Assembly (NCBI GenBank): GCA_020627705.1
Contig: JAHDGJ010000026.1
Coordinates: 1-34,926, forward strand
From: Saprospiraceae bacterium
GTDB lineage: Bacteria > Bacteroidota > Bacteroidia > Chitinophagales > Saprospiraceae
DNA length: 34,926 nt
Direction: 5' to 3'
The notes beneath the pieces were generated by a model. That model was not told where the DNA came from. It saw only the letters and a list, made by a program, of their open reading frames with translations, and did not search any database. Positions 1 through 8,515 of this stretch are shown here, piece after piece. Each line of letters opens with the position of its first letter. Within the stretch, counting starts at the first letter, position 1. The translations under genes were made by a program, and so were the position numbers.

Positions 1-8
1 AGGCTTAG

Positions 9-82
9 CGCTCCCTCAAGGACTTGAACCTTGGACCCTCTGATTAACAGTCAGATGCTCTAACCAGCTGAGCTAAGGAAGC
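9..82 (-). tRNA. tRNA-Asn (anticodon GTT)
   Basis: The minus strand folds into a full cloverleaf. The acceptor arms GCTTCCT and AGGGAGC pair with one G-T wobble, the D arm is GCTC/GAGC, the anticodon stem is TCTGA/TCAGA around the loop CTGTTAA (anticodon GTT), and the T arm is CAAGG/CCTTG around TTCAAGT. The discriminator base is G. No CCA is encoded after it, so CCA must be added after transcription. Confidence 0.96.
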
Positions 83-248
83 TTTTAAAGTGCCGCAAAT
101 TTATTATTCTCTTTGAGTTTGTGCAATGAATCTATTACTAAATTTTAATAAAATTCATATTAAAATTTAATTATATATTGACTAAAACTAAAATCATAAC
201 CTAATAAACCGCATTTGAAAGAAAAAACAATATTTTATACTAAAATAC

Positions 249-279
249 TTGCAAATACAAATATTTTATTTTAATTTAT
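249..279 (+). promoter_or_regulatory. candidate Bacteroidota promoter for the 29-residue peptide gene
   Basis: TTG at 249-251 lies 20 bp before TAATTTAT at 272-279, close to the Bacteroidota pattern TTG-N19-21-TAnnTTTG. The last base of the -7 box does not match and the region is very AT-rich, so a chance match is possible. The start codon at 304 would be about 20 bases after the expected transcription start. Confidence 0.3.
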
Positions 280-303
280 GTATGTCACCAAAAAAAAGGA
301 AAT

Positions 304-393
304 ATGTCTGTAGTAACTATCGTTCTCGCAGTATTGGGAATTGCTGCTATGTTCACTTTCGTTTTAGATAAATTGAACATGCTTCCTGATTAA
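304..393 (+). CDS. 29-residue hydrophobic membrane peptide, unknown function
   Basis: This small ORF reads M-S-V-V-T-I-V-L-A-V, then a continuous hydrophobic stretch through about residue 21, and ends DKLNMLPD. That is one predicted transmembrane segment with a short polar C-terminus. The sequence AAGGAAAT sits just before the ATG and could serve as a weak ribosome-binding site. A promoter candidate lies upstream and a clear intrinsic terminator lies about 50 bases downstream, so it looks like a self-contained monocistronic unit of roughly 200 nt. I do not recognise a family. Single-span peptides of this size often act as small subunits or regulators of membrane complexes, but nothing here names a partner. 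It could also be a chance ORF, although the terminator and codon choice argue for a real gene. Confidence 0.55.
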   Translation: MSVVTIVLAVLGIAAMFTFVLDKLNMLPD

Positions 394-443
394 CAAGAAA
401 TCCGATGATTAGTCAGTTAATATGATTAATCAATCACTTCCCT

Positions 444-481
444 GGGATCATTGTCTTGTATAAGGCAATATCCCTTTTTTT
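444..481 (+). terminator. intrinsic terminator after the 29-residue peptide gene
   Basis: GGGAT, a bulged C and ATTGTCTT pair with AAGGCAATATCCC (one G-T wobble). This makes a stem of about 13 bp, followed immediately by seven T residues. Confidence 0.8.
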
Positions 482-674
482 ATTTTGGTCCTCTCTGATT
501 ACAACATTGTCCTTTCGAACTATTAATGGTTATCAACATTAAAATGTAGATAAGTTAACGATTTGTTTAAGACAATAGATTAAGTTAATCTTTTCTATAT
601 TTTTATTTTCGCATTGGGATAACACCTTTTTTGTAATAGACAACTCCACTTTACTAGAATTTAAATCAACCAAT

Positions 675-1673
675 ATGAGAATACTTATACTCTTTATGGC
701 TTTTTGCATAGTTAGCCAATTTGCATATACCCAAGCATCAGGAAATATTGACCTTGGTAGTGAAATTACAAGTGGAATTACTACAGGGGGCTGTACTTCT
801 GGTTGTATTCCAACTTATTGTTCTACCGTGGCATCTAGTAATCACACTGCTGATACTAAAACAATTACAATAAGCGGAATACCAGCGACGGATGAGGTTT
901 CCATAGTTCTTACTTCTGTAAATTGTAATCCAGGCACTTCAGGTTTGGATAGCGGAGATGATATTTTTATTAATGGAACGAAGGTCTTTGATGGTTCTGG
1001 AAATGCATTAGTAGGACAAACAGAATGCGTTGTAGGTGGAGCAGATATAACTATTGATGTTATAACAAATAGAAGAGATGAGATAGTAAATGTTTCATGG
1101 TCTTCAGGGCCAATAGGAACGGTTTGTCCAGTTGTTCCCGTGGAATTGATTTCATTCGAAGCGATAAGAAAAACCAATGAAGTTGACCTAAATTGGTCTA
1201 CTGCTTCTGAGATAAATAACGATTATTTCGCAATTCTCCATTCAACCAATGGTGAGGATTTCGAAATGATTGATAAAATTGATGGGCATGGAAATAGCGC
1301 CGAGGTAATTAAATATTCTTTTACCCATTCAATTCCTAAGAAGGGAATAAATTATTACAAATTAAGGCAAGTGGATTTTGATGGAAGTTATGAATACAGT
1401 TCGATCGAAACTGTTAGAATAAAGGAAATCAATGAAATTTCAGTATATCCTAATCCCGTCCAAAATGAGTTAACAATTTCGTTACAAGAAGAGGCAGGAC
1501 AAAATTTATCAATAAATATATTTGATATATCCGGTAGAGTTGTGTTAGATAAAGTTTTATCTGTAGGAACTAATACATTCAAGATTGACTTGAACGAATT
1601 ACAGAAAGGAAATTATTTAATCCGGGTTGAAGGTAATTCAATACAATATTCCAAAAGATTTGTAAAAATCTAA
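675..1673 (+). CDS. secreted protein with T9SS type A C-terminal sorting domain
   Basis: This is a 332-residue exported protein. Residues 1-20 form a signal peptide ending FAYTQ. Residues about 25-150 are a Cys-containing beta-rich region that I cannot assign. Residues about 154-248 are a fibronectin-like spacer (VPVELISFEA, then NWSTASEINN, ending KLRQVDFDGSYEYS) common before Bacteroidota sorting domains. Residues about 255-332 are the T9SS sorting domain, with the typical VYPNPVQNEL, FDISGRVV and KGNYLIRV strands. The sorting domain would direct passage through the type IX system across the outer membrane and is normally removed. The same spacer plus sorting module occurs in the genes at 19588 and 25110. 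The cargo part gives no clue to function. The gene stands alone and is closed by a strong terminator. Confidence 0.85.
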   Translation: MRILILFMAFCIVSQFAYTQASGNIDLGSEITSGITTGGCTSGCIPTYCSTVASSNHTADTKTITISGIPATDEVSIVLTSVNCNPGTSGLDSGDDIFINGTKVFDGSGNALVGQTECVVGGADITIDVITNRRDEIVNVSWSSGPIGTVCPVVPVELISFEAIRKTNEVDLNWSTASEINNDYFAILHSTNGEDFEMIDKIDGHGNSAEVIKYSFTHSIPKKGINYYKLRQVDFDGSYEYSSIETVRIKEINEISVYPNPVQNELTISLQEEAGQNLSINIFDISGRVVLDKVLSVGTNTFKIDLNELQKGNYLIRVEGNSIQYSKRFVKI

Positions 1674-1699
1674 GCTTTTAGCAAGAGAAATATTTTTTG

Positions 1700-1733
1700 A
1701 GCCACTTGTTGATTTTACAAGTGGCTTTTTTTA
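1700..1733 (+). terminator. intrinsic terminator after the first T9SS cargo gene
   Basis: AGCCACTTGT at 1700-1709 and ACAAGTGGCT at 1717-1726 form a perfect 10-bp stem with a 7-base loop, followed by a run of T. Confidence 0.9.
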
Positions 1734-1776
1734 TTTCCACCCTAGTATTGATATCTTAACAATTCAATGATAAAAG

Positions 1777-3057
1777 ATGAATAAGATAATTGCAATCCTG
1801 TGTATTGTACTGCCCAATTTTGCCTTTGGCCAGACACATTATCTGTATTGTGGAGAAATGCTGGATATGACAAATTCCAAAGTCAAAAAAGAAATGACCC
1901 TTGTTGTAGAAAATGATAGAATTGTAGATGTGGTTAGAGGCTATAAAGAAGCTCCCGATTCGGTGGTAGTGGTAGACTTAAAGAATAAAACGGTAATGCC
2001 TGGTTTTATGGATATGCATGTGCATATAGAACATCAATCCAATCCTAACAGATACATCAAAAGATTTACAGAAAACAAGGCAGATATAGCTTTAGGAGCA
2101 ATTAAGTATTGTAGAAGAACACTGATGGCAGGATTTACTACAGTAAGAGATTTGGGTGGGACGGGCGTCAATGTTTCGTTACGAGAAGCGGTCAACCATG
2201 GAGAAATTGTTGGCCCCAGAATTTATACTGCAGAAAAATCTTTGGCAACTACAGGGGGTCATGCCGATCCTTCAAATGGAGTTAAGGACGAGCTGAAAGG
2301 AGATCCAGGTCCCAAAGAGGGAGTAATAAACAGCCCTTCGGATGCTTATAAGGCTGTAAGACAGCGTTATAAAAATGGGGCCGATTGTATAAAAATCACG
2401 GCTACTGGAGGAGTGCTAAGTGTAGCCAAAGATGGTCAAGGTCCTCAGTTTACTGTAGATGAAGTCAAAGCAGTAGTGGATGCAGCGAATGATTACGGCT
2501 ATGTAACAGCGGCGCATGCACATGGGGCAGAAGGCATGAAACGAGCAGTACTTGGAGGCATACATAGCATCGAACATGGCACCATGATGACACAAGAAGT
2601 TATGGACTTAATGATAGAAAGAGGGACCTATTATGTTCCCACAATATCAGCTGGAAAATTCGTCGCTGAGAAAGCCAAAAAGAAAGGGTACTATCCTGCG
2701 ATCATCGTTCCCAAAGCATTAAAAATTGGTCCAATGATTCAGGAAACTTTTGCTAAGGCGTATAAGCGAGGGGTCAAAATTGCCTTTGGTACGGATGCAG
2801 GTGTTTCACCTCATGGTGACAATGCACTCGAGTTTGGTTTTATGACCGAAGTGGGCATGAGCAACTATGAAGCATTAAAATCTGCCACAGTTAATGCAGC
2901 GGATTTAATGAACGTATCCGATGATCTCGGAACGTTAGAAAAAGGAAAACTTGCGGATATTATCGCTTTGGATTCAAATCCATTGGAGGACATTCAATCC
3001 ACTTTAAATGTTTCTTTTGTGATGAAAAATGGTATCGTATATAAGACCACTGAATAG
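1777..3057 (+). CDS. exported amidohydrolase-superfamily metallohydrolase (imidazolonepropionase/prolidase-like)
   Basis: This is a 426-residue protein with a signal peptide (residues 1-19, ending FAFGQ), so it probably acts in the periplasm. The metal site of the amidohydrolase superfamily is complete: His81 and His83 in the MDMHVHIEH motif, Lys206 in CIKITATGGV (the lysine usually carboxylated to bridge two metals), His247/His249 in TAAHAHG, His267 in SIEHGT and Asp340 in GTDAG. The C-terminal strands (KGKLADIIALDSNPL) complete the small beta domain typical of the family. The nearest well-studied relatives are secreted prolidase-type dipeptidases and imidazolonepropionase-like enzymes, so a role in cleaving scavenged peptides or cyclic amides is possible. 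The substrate cannot be read from sequence. It is likely a single-gene unit between the terminator at 1700 and the gap at 3058. Confidence 0.87.
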   Translation: MNKIIAILCIVLPNFAFGQTHYLYCGEMLDMTNSKVKKEMTLVVENDRIVDVVRGYKEAPDSVVVVDLKNKTVMPGFMDMHVHIEHQSNPNRYIKRFTENKADIALGAIKYCRRTLMAGFTTVRDLGGTGVNVSLREAVNHGEIVGPRIYTAEKSLATTGGHADPSNGVKDELKGDPGPKEGVINSPSDAYKAVRQRYKNGADCIKITATGGVLSVAKDGQGPQFTVDEVKAVVDAANDYGYVTAAHAHGAEGMKRAVLGGIHSIEHGTMMTQEVMDLMIERGTYYVPTISAGKFVAEKAKKKGYYPAIIVPKALKIGPMIQETFAKAYKRGVKIAFGTDAGVSPHGDNALEFGFMTEVGMSNYEALKSATVNAADLMNVSDDLGTLEKGKLADIIALDSNPLEDIQSTLNVSFVMKNGIVYKTTE

Positions 3058-3484
3058 CATAAGTATTCATTAATACATTTTTCTAAAGCTCCTGTAAAAT
3101 TGGATGTTTGATTAGTAAAACTTTTATGCGCCGTCGACCAACATAGTTATTATTACTTAAAGGAGGATAATCCTAATTTTTTAAGATCAAATGATATTCT
3201 TGTTTAAGTAAATACAGAAGTATTTACGGCAAATATTGTTCTGGCTGAATACAAAATTTTGATGCTATTGAAGATTTTAGAATTGCTGATATTGAAAATG
3301 GAAGGGAATATTTAGCTTGGAAAAAGGCCGTTCACTCGAGATTAATCCAAATAAAATCCATTATAGTATCAATGTACTGGATTTTATCTTTTATCTTCTT
3401 AACTCAAAGTACAATTTCCTTTTCGTCAATTGTGAATTGGAATTTGAAAAACGGGCAAAATTTTTAAAACTAAATTTAATTTGA
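3058..3484. other. 427-bp gene-poor gap with two inverted repeats and a possible gene remnant
   Basis: No ORF with a good start is present on either strand. A hairpin GTAAATAC/GTATTTAC with a 4-base loop lies at 3208-3227. A perfect 10-bp inverted repeat ATAAAATCCA/TGGATTTTAT with a 17-base loop lies at 3351-3387. One plus-strand frame is open for about 70 codons up to a stop at 3465-3467 and looks protein-like (DAIEDFRIADIENGREYLAW), but it has no start codon and follows an in-frame stop. It may be a decayed gene end. Confidence 0.4.
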
Positions 3485-6106
3485 ATGAAAAAAACTATTC
3501 GAAGTTTAAGTCTCTTACTATTGTTTATTTCTATTTCCGGCACTTGCGTTTTCAGTCAAGTTTCGGGAAAAGTAATGGACAATGATGGTAACCCACTTAT
3601 AGGAGCAACAGTAGTCGAAAAAGGTACTACTAATGGGACGATCACTGATATAGATGGTTCATTTTCGTTGATTACCAACGAGCCAAATGCCATGATAGAA
3701 ATATCCTACACTGGATTTACTACCATGACTATGACTGGTTCAAACAATATGATGGTTACATTGTCTGGAGGAACAACTTTGGATGAGGTAGTAGTAACTG
3801 GATCAAGAGGTAAGCCTCGAACTGTATTAGGTAGTCCTGTACCTATTGACAACATAAATGCAGCAGAACTGAGAGCCAGTGGTCAAGTTACAGTAGATCA
3901 AATGTTGAACTATAAAGTTCCTTCATACAATTCTTCAAATCAAACTATTTCAGATGCTACGGCACACTTTGATCCAAGTGAATTGAGAAATTTAGGTCCT
4001 TCCAGAACATTAGTACTTGTCAATGGCAAGCGTAAAAACCAAAGTGCATTAGTTTACGTCAATGATACACCTGGTAAAGGTGAGGTTGGTACAGATATGA
4101 AATCAATTCCTGCTGAGGCAATTGAGCGAGTGGAAGTGTTAAGAGATGGGGCTGCTGCGCAATACGGTTCGGATGCGATTGCTGGTGTTGTGAATATTAT
4201 TCTGAAAGAAAGAACAGATGGTCAAATCTCTGCAAATACGGGAATTACGACTGAAGGAGATGGTTTAACGTATGACTTAGGCATCAACAAAGGATTTGAA
4301 ATTGGAAATGGTGGATTTTTAAACCTTACAGGATCTTATTATCATCAAGATGAAACTAATCGAGCTGGAGAGCCTGGAGGGGATGGATTGTTTGGAGTTA
4401 TTTTCGGGGACGATGATATATTAAATGGTAATACTCCATGGCTACAAGCTAATCCGGATTTGGGAATGACTGTTGGTCAGCCCAATTATGATAAATTCTC
4501 CTTGCTTGCGAATGCTGGCCTGCCGTATGGTGATGGTAATGAATTTTATTTGACTTGGGGTTATACAGGTCGTCAGGGTAAGTCTTTTGCGTTGTATCGA
4601 GCTCCTTATTGGATCACGGATGATGCTGGTCTTTTGACCCCTCCTGGAGAGGAGTATCAGGGCTTTCAACCGACCTTTGAAACGACAATTGGTGATATTA
4701 CTTTTTCGGCGGGAACAAAAAATAATTTTTCCGGATGGGATTCTGATTTGAGTTTCACTTATGGATCAAATAGCGTGGATTATTTAATTGGAAACACAAT
4801 CAATCCCGCTCTTTTACCAAATAGTCCAACTGAGTTTGATGCTGGTGCTTATAGTTTTGAAAATATTGTTGGAAATTTTGATCTTGCCAAAAACTTCGGC
4901 GACCTCACCTTATCTGTGGGTACAGAAGCGCGTCTTGAAATATTTGACGTGAGAGCGGGGCAAGAAGAGTCCTATATAGATGGTGGTGCACAATCTTTCC
5001 CTGGCTTACAGCCAAGCAATGAGTTAAGTGATGATGAAGGATCAAGAAACAATATTGGATTTTATGTAGGTGCAGATTATGATGTCTCAGATGCTACTCT
5101 TGTTGGAGGTGCTTTAAGATTTGAAAATTACTCTGATTTTGGAAGTAATTTGTCTTGGAAATTAAATGCACGTCAATATTTAGGGGATAAAAAAGGTGCC
5201 CTCAGGGCATCTGTCAGCACAGGATTTCGCGCACCTTCATTACATCAAATATACTTGAGTAATATTCAAACTTTGGTCTCTGGTGGAACTGTATCTAATC
5301 AAGGAACATTTAACAACGTAAGTGACGTGGTTAGAGGGTTGGGTGTACCAGCATTAGATGCAGAGACTTCGTTTAATATTACTGCAGGTATCACTTATAA
5401 ATTGACAGAGGAATTATCTGTTTCTGCAGACTATTATAATATAAGTGTTGATGATAGAGTCCTATTTACCGGTGAAATCGGTTTTGATGATGATGATACT
5501 ACTACAAATCCAGTCGAAGTAGTACTGAATGACTTTGCAGTTACCAGTATTAAATATTTTGTAAATGCTTTAGATACCAAAACTAGTGGATTGGATCTTG
5601 TTGTTGATTACAATACGCCAAAGTGGAACGTGGTACTCTCAGGTAATCTAAATGAAACGACCATTGAAAATGATGAAATCGAATCTCCAGGGGTGGTAGG
5701 CGAGCAAGGATATGAAATTTTCAACAGAAAAGAACAATCCAGAATAACATCTGCAAGACCTAAAGTTAAATCACTGTTAGGGATAACTTATAAAATGGAT
5801 AAGCTTAACGTATCATTGAATAATACATACTTTGGTGAGGTCACATGGCAGCATGCAAGTAATCCTGATTTTGATCAAACCTTTGATGCTAGAATCTTGA
5901 CAGATCTAATTTTAGCATATAAGTTAAATGACAACTTTAGAATTAATTTGACTGTGAATAATTTATTGAATATATATCCGGAAGAAATTGATCCTAAAGA
6001 TGATTTTGTCACAGATCTAGGTGGCAGATTTAGATATCCTTGGGAGGTGAATCAATTTGGATTCAACGGAACGATTGTGAAGTTAGGGGCGACATTGGAT
6101 TTTTAA
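3485..6106 (+). CDS. TonB-dependent outer-membrane receptor with CarboxypepD-reg N-domain
   Basis: This 873-residue protein is an outer-membrane beta-barrel transporter. Residues 1-25 are a signal peptide ending FSQ. Residues about 26-95 are a carboxypeptidase-regulatory-like (CNA-B fold) domain with GKVMDNDGNPLIGATV and DIDGSFSL. A TonB-box-like LDEVVVTG is at 99-106. The plug domain (about 110-245) contains VLVNGKR and the conserved RVEVLRDGAAAQYGSDAIAGVVNI segment. The rest is the barrel, including a GFRAPSLHQIY motif and ending in an aromatic residue (GATLDF), as needed for BAM insertion. It is slightly shorter than a SusC protein and no SusD-like lipoprotein is nearby. It therefore resembles a siderophore, vitamin or metal-type receptor more than a glycan-utilisation pair. 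The ligand is unknown. The gene is followed by a two-way terminator. Confidence 0.92.
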   Translation: MKKTIRSLSLLLLFISISGTCVFSQVSGKVMDNDGNPLIGATVVEKGTTNGTITDIDGSFSLITNEPNAMIEISYTGFTTMTMTGSNNMMVTLSGGTTLDEVVVTGSRGKPRTVLGSPVPIDNINAAELRASGQVTVDQMLNYKVPSYNSSNQTISDATAHFDPSELRNLGPSRTLVLVNGKRKNQSALVYVNDTPGKGEVGTDMKSIPAEAIERVEVLRDGAAAQYGSDAIAGVVNIILKERTDGQISANTGITTEGDGLTYDLGINKGFEIGNGGFLNLTGSYYHQDETNRAGEPGGDGLFGVIFGDDDILNGNTPWLQANPDLGMTVGQPNYDKFSLLANAGLPYGDGNEFYLTWGYTGRQGKSFALYRAPYWITDDAGLLTPPGEEYQGFQPTFETTIGDITFSAGTKNNFSGWDSDLSFTYGSNSVDYLIGNTINPALLPNSPTEFDAGAYSFENIVGNFDLAKNFGDLTLSVGTEARLEIFDVRAGQEESYIDGGAQSFPGLQPSNELSDDEGSRNNIGFYVGADYDVSDATLVGGALRFENYSDFGSNLSWKLNARQYLGDKKGALRASVSTGFRAPSLHQIYLSNIQTLVSGGTVSNQGTFNNVSDVVRGLGVPALDAETSFNITAGITYKLTEELSVSADYYNISVDDRVLFTGEIGFDDDDTTTNPVEVVLNDFAVTSIKYFVNALDTKTSGLDLVVDYNTPKWNVVLSGNLNETTIENDEIESPGVVGEQGYEIFNRKEQSRITSARPKVKSLLGITYKMDKLNVSLNNTYFGEVTWQHASNPDFDQTFDARILTDLILAYKLNDNFRINLTVNNLLNIYPEEIDPKDDFVTDLGGRFRYPWEVNQFGFNGTIVKLGATLDF

Positions 6107-6124
6107 ATCAAATGTCTAAACCGT

Positions 6125-6159
6125 AAAAAAAGAGGTCCAATAGAAGGACTTCTTTTTTT
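6125..6159. terminator. bidirectional intrinsic terminator between the TonB receptor and gldH
   Basis: The A-rich arm ending AGAGGTCC pairs with GGACTTCT plus a T-run (one G-T wobble). A-run and T-run flank the stem symmetrically, so the structure can stop transcription from the receptor gene (plus) and from gldH (minus). Confidence 0.85.
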
Positions 6160-6200
6160 ATTTATAGTTTAGAAGAGGCTATAAAAGTATAATTCTTCTA

Positions 6201-6665
6201 TTAGGATTGTATTTCTATCAACTTTAGTTCAATTGAATTGATACTTTTTAGATTTTCATTTCGATTGAATTGTTCGATGTCAATAGAATATTCTCCAAGG
6301 GCCTTAAATTTAGTTTTACCTTGAAGAAGAATTTCTACTTCGCAATTGGAAGAGCCACAGTTTCCATTCCATTGACCATATTGATTGGCAAGCTCCATCG
6401 AAACGACATCTTCGATGACTTTTTGACTAGGTGCTTTGGTGTAAAACTTCACGTAGAAATTTTGATTAGAAAAATCTATATCGTGATTAATGTTTAATAC
6501 AAGATCGTACACTGTTACAGTATCTATTATTGAGAACTCAAAATTTGCGACTTGATCATAATTCCAACTTCCTTGGTTAAAGTCAACTTTTTTAGAGTAG
6601 ATGGTTTTTGGTCCGCAAGAGCAGAGCAAAAAGATACACGATATGAGAAAAAGTAATGCTCTCAT
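6201..6665 (-). CDS. gldH: gliding motility lipoprotein, GldH-like
   Basis: This is a 154-residue predicted lipoprotein. The signal peptide ends with the lipobox LCSC, with Cys17 as the lipidation site. The mature part has the pattern I associate with the GldH family: an early Tyr, a FNQGSWNYDQVANFEFSI segment, a YDLVLNINHD strand, and a late LGEYSIDIEQFNRNENL strand. GldH is required for gliding in Flavobacterium and is linked to type IX secretion. The other T9SS-related genes in this window make the assignment reasonable. The start codon overlaps the dnaJ stop by one base (TAATG), which implies translational coupling. Family divergence is high, so the assignment rests on pattern and length rather than catalytic residues. 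Confidence 0.72.
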   Translation of the reverse strand: MRALLFLISCIFLLCSCGPKTIYSKKVDFNQGSWNYDQVANFEFSIIDTVTVYDLVLNINHDIDFSNQNFYVKFYTKAPSQKVIEDVVSMELANQYGQWNGNCGSSNCEVEILLQGKTKFKALGEYSIDIEQFNRNENLKSINSIELKLIEIQS

Positions 6666-7819
6666 TAATCGAAATAATCTTTCATTTTCTCAAAAAAGCC
6701 TTTTTCCGATTTTCCTGGATTAGGTTTAAAGTTTGGCATCTCCAACAATTTTTCCATCAACTCTTTTTCTTCAGCATTAAGTTTTTTGGGTGTCCAAATA
6801 TTGACATTAATCATTTGATCTCCCTTGCCATATGCTTGCACAGAAGGTAATCCTTTGTCTTTAAGTTTGAATATTTTTCCAGCTTGAGTGCCTGCTGGTA
6901 TTTTAATTTTCACTTTTCCAGTAAGTGTTGGGACTTCAACAGAAGTACCCAAGGCTGCATCCGCAAAATTTAAAAACAAATCATAAATGACATTCATACC
7001 ATCCCTAGAAAAGTGGTCGTGTTTTTTTACTTCAATGTTGATCAACAAATCTCCATTGGGCCCACCTTTTTTACCTGCATTTCCTTTGCCTCTCATAGAA
7101 AGCTGCATTCCATCTTCAACACCAGCTGGGATTTCTATTTCTATAGTATCACTAGCAAGATTACTTCCGACTCCTTTACAGGTCGTACAATTGGCAGTAA
7201 CCGATTGTCCTGAACCACTACAAGTAGGACAAACCGTGGTCGTTTGCATTTGGCCTAAAAAAGTATTTTTTACTTGCCTAACATATCCAGATCCTCCACA
7301 AGTATTGCATGTTTGAACGCTGCTAGAATCTTTGGCACCAGATCCATTGCATGGAGCACAACTAACTTGTTTTTTGACTTTAATTTTCTTTGACACACCT
7401 GCTTGTACCTCTTCAAGTGTCATGCTGACTTTAATACGAAGATTGGTTCCTTTTTGACCTCTTGATCTGGTCCTTGATCTTCCACCACCGAAGAAACTTT
7501 CGAAAGGACTGCCGCCCATATCTCCAAAAATATCTCCGAACTGCGAAAAGATATCTTCCATGTTCATAGAGCCACCACCGCCAAAACCGCCCTGGCCCAT
7601 ACCCGCATGCCCATAGCGATCATATCGAGCTTTTTTGTTGGCATCACTCAATACTTCATAGGCTTCCGCTGCCTCCTTAAATTTCTCTTCCGCTTCTTTA
7701 TTGTCAGGGTTTCTGTCCGGATGATATTTCATGGCTACCTTTCGATAGGCCTTTTTGATCTCTTTTTCATCTGCGGTTTTCGAAACACCTAAAACTTCGT
7801 AATAATCTCTTTTCGCCAT
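6665..7819 (-). CDS. dnaJ: chaperone protein DnaJ (Hsp40)
   Basis: This 384-residue cytoplasmic co-chaperone stimulates DnaK ATPase activity and delivers unfolded substrates. The J domain (residues about 4-68) contains HPD at 33-35. It is followed by a Gly/Phe-rich linker with [10 protein letters not shown], then four zinc-binding CxxCxGxG-type repeats ([32 protein letters not shown]), and the two C-terminal beta-barrel substrate domains. All expected class I (type A) DnaJ parts are present and the length is normal. It lies 6 bp after grpE and overlaps gldH by one base, so the three genes form one operon. Confidence 0.98.
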   Translation of the reverse strand: MAKRDYYEVLGVSKTADEKEIKKAYRKVAMKYHPDRNPDNKEAEEKFKEAAEAYEVLSDANKKARYDRYGHAGMGQGGFGGGGSMNMEDIFSQFGDIFGDMGGSPFESFFGGGRSRTRSRGQKGTNLRIKVSMTLEEVQAGVSKKIKVKKQVSCAPCNGSGAKDSSSVQTCNTCGGSGYVRQVKNTFLGQMQTTTVCPTCSGSGQSVTANCTTCKGVGSNLASDTIEIEIPAGVEDGMQLSMRGKGNAGKKGGPNGDLLINIEVKKHDHFSRDGMNVIYDLFLNFADAALGTSVEVPTLTGKVKIKIPAGTQAGKIFKLKDKGLPSVQAYGKGDQMINVNIWTPKKLNAEEKELMEKLLEMPNFKPNPGKSEKGFFEKMKDYFD

Positions 7820-7825
7820 TTTTAT

Positions 7826-8380
7826 TTATTTACCAACAACTACTTTGGCGTGTCTAATAATCTTTTCTTTTAACAAATAGCCCTTTTCTATGGTATCCAC
7901 CACTTTTCCCTTTAATTCTTCGTTAGGGGCTGGAATTTCGGTCAGCGCTTGATGTAATTCGGGATCAAAAGCTTCACCAGTTGAGACCATCTCTTCAAGA
8001 CCTTTTTGTTTTAAGGTATTATGGAGCTTTTGGTATACCAGCATTACACCCTCACTAAAGGGCTCTTGGTTGCTCTCGTCTTCAGCGGCTGCCTTTGCTC
8101 TGTCAAAATCATCTAAAACTGGAAGTAAAGCAGACATGGTATCCTGTGCCGCAGTTTTCATTAGCTCTAACCTCTCTTTGACATTTCTTTTTTTGAAATT
8201 ATCAAACTCTGCAAATAGCCTAAGAAACTTATCTTTTTGTTCAGCCAGTTCGATTTTTAGATCGGCCAGTTCTTGATCACTTTTCTTTGATTTAGAAGCC
8301 TTCTTTTTTTTGGACTTTACAGCCATTTCTTCTTGGTTCGTCACTTCTTCTGCCCCCTTCTTTGCCTTTTTATTTGCCAT
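7826..8380 (-). CDS. grpE: nucleotide exchange factor GrpE
   Basis: This is the GrpE dimer that releases ADP from DnaK. The protein is 184 residues from the ATG at 8380. An upstream in-frame GTG at 8404 would add eight residues (MINKLKSI), but the low-complexity Lys-rich N-terminus is not conserved, so the ATG is preferred. A Lys/Glu-rich disordered head (to about residue 35) leads into a long coiled coil (ELADLKIELAEQKDKFLRLF, then AEFDNFKKRN). The C-terminal beta domain contains DPELHQALTE and the conserved GYLLKEKIIRHAKVVVGK end. No hrcA precedes it. The intergenic inverted repeat at 8449-8488 lies just upstream and may take part in control. Confidence 0.95.
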   Translation of the reverse strand: MANKKAKKGAEEVTNQEEMAVKSKKKKASKSKKSDQELADLKIELAEQKDKFLRLFAEFDNFKKRNVKERLELMKTAAQDTMSALLPVLDDFDRAKAAAEDESNQEPFSEGVMLVYQKLHNTLKQKGLEEMVSTGEAFDPELHQALTEIPAPNEELKGKVVDTIEKGYLLKEKIIRHAKVVVGK

Positions 8381-8448
8381 TATACTTTTCAATTTATTAA
8401 TCACACTTATTTAGGTCAATTGTCGAGCCAATTCTAAATAAGAGCCAA

Positions 8449-8488
8449 ATTGACATAATTTGATTAGTAATCAGGTAATTATGTCAAT
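8449..8488. repeat. long interrupted palindrome upstream of grpE
   Basis: ATTGACATAATT at 8449-8460 is the exact reverse complement of AATTATGTCAAT at 8477-8488. Between them, TGATTA-G-TAATCA forms a second perfect inverted repeat, leaving only a 3-base offset (GGT) on one side. The pair could fold as a stem of about 16 bp or act as a two-fold symmetric operator. It has no T-run on the minus side and it does not match the CIRCE heat-shock operator. Confidence 0.7.
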
Positions 8489-8515
8489 AAGTACTTGTTT
8501 TTTGGGCTTTTAGGC

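Noticed and set aside
842-1177. 111-residue minus-strand ORF inside the first T9SS gene
   Set aside because: It lies wholly opposite a gene with clear domain structure and shows no motif of its own.
3485-6106. SusC of a SusC/SusD glycan-uptake pair
   Set aside because: Shorter than typical SusC, with no SusD-like lipoprotein gene on either side.
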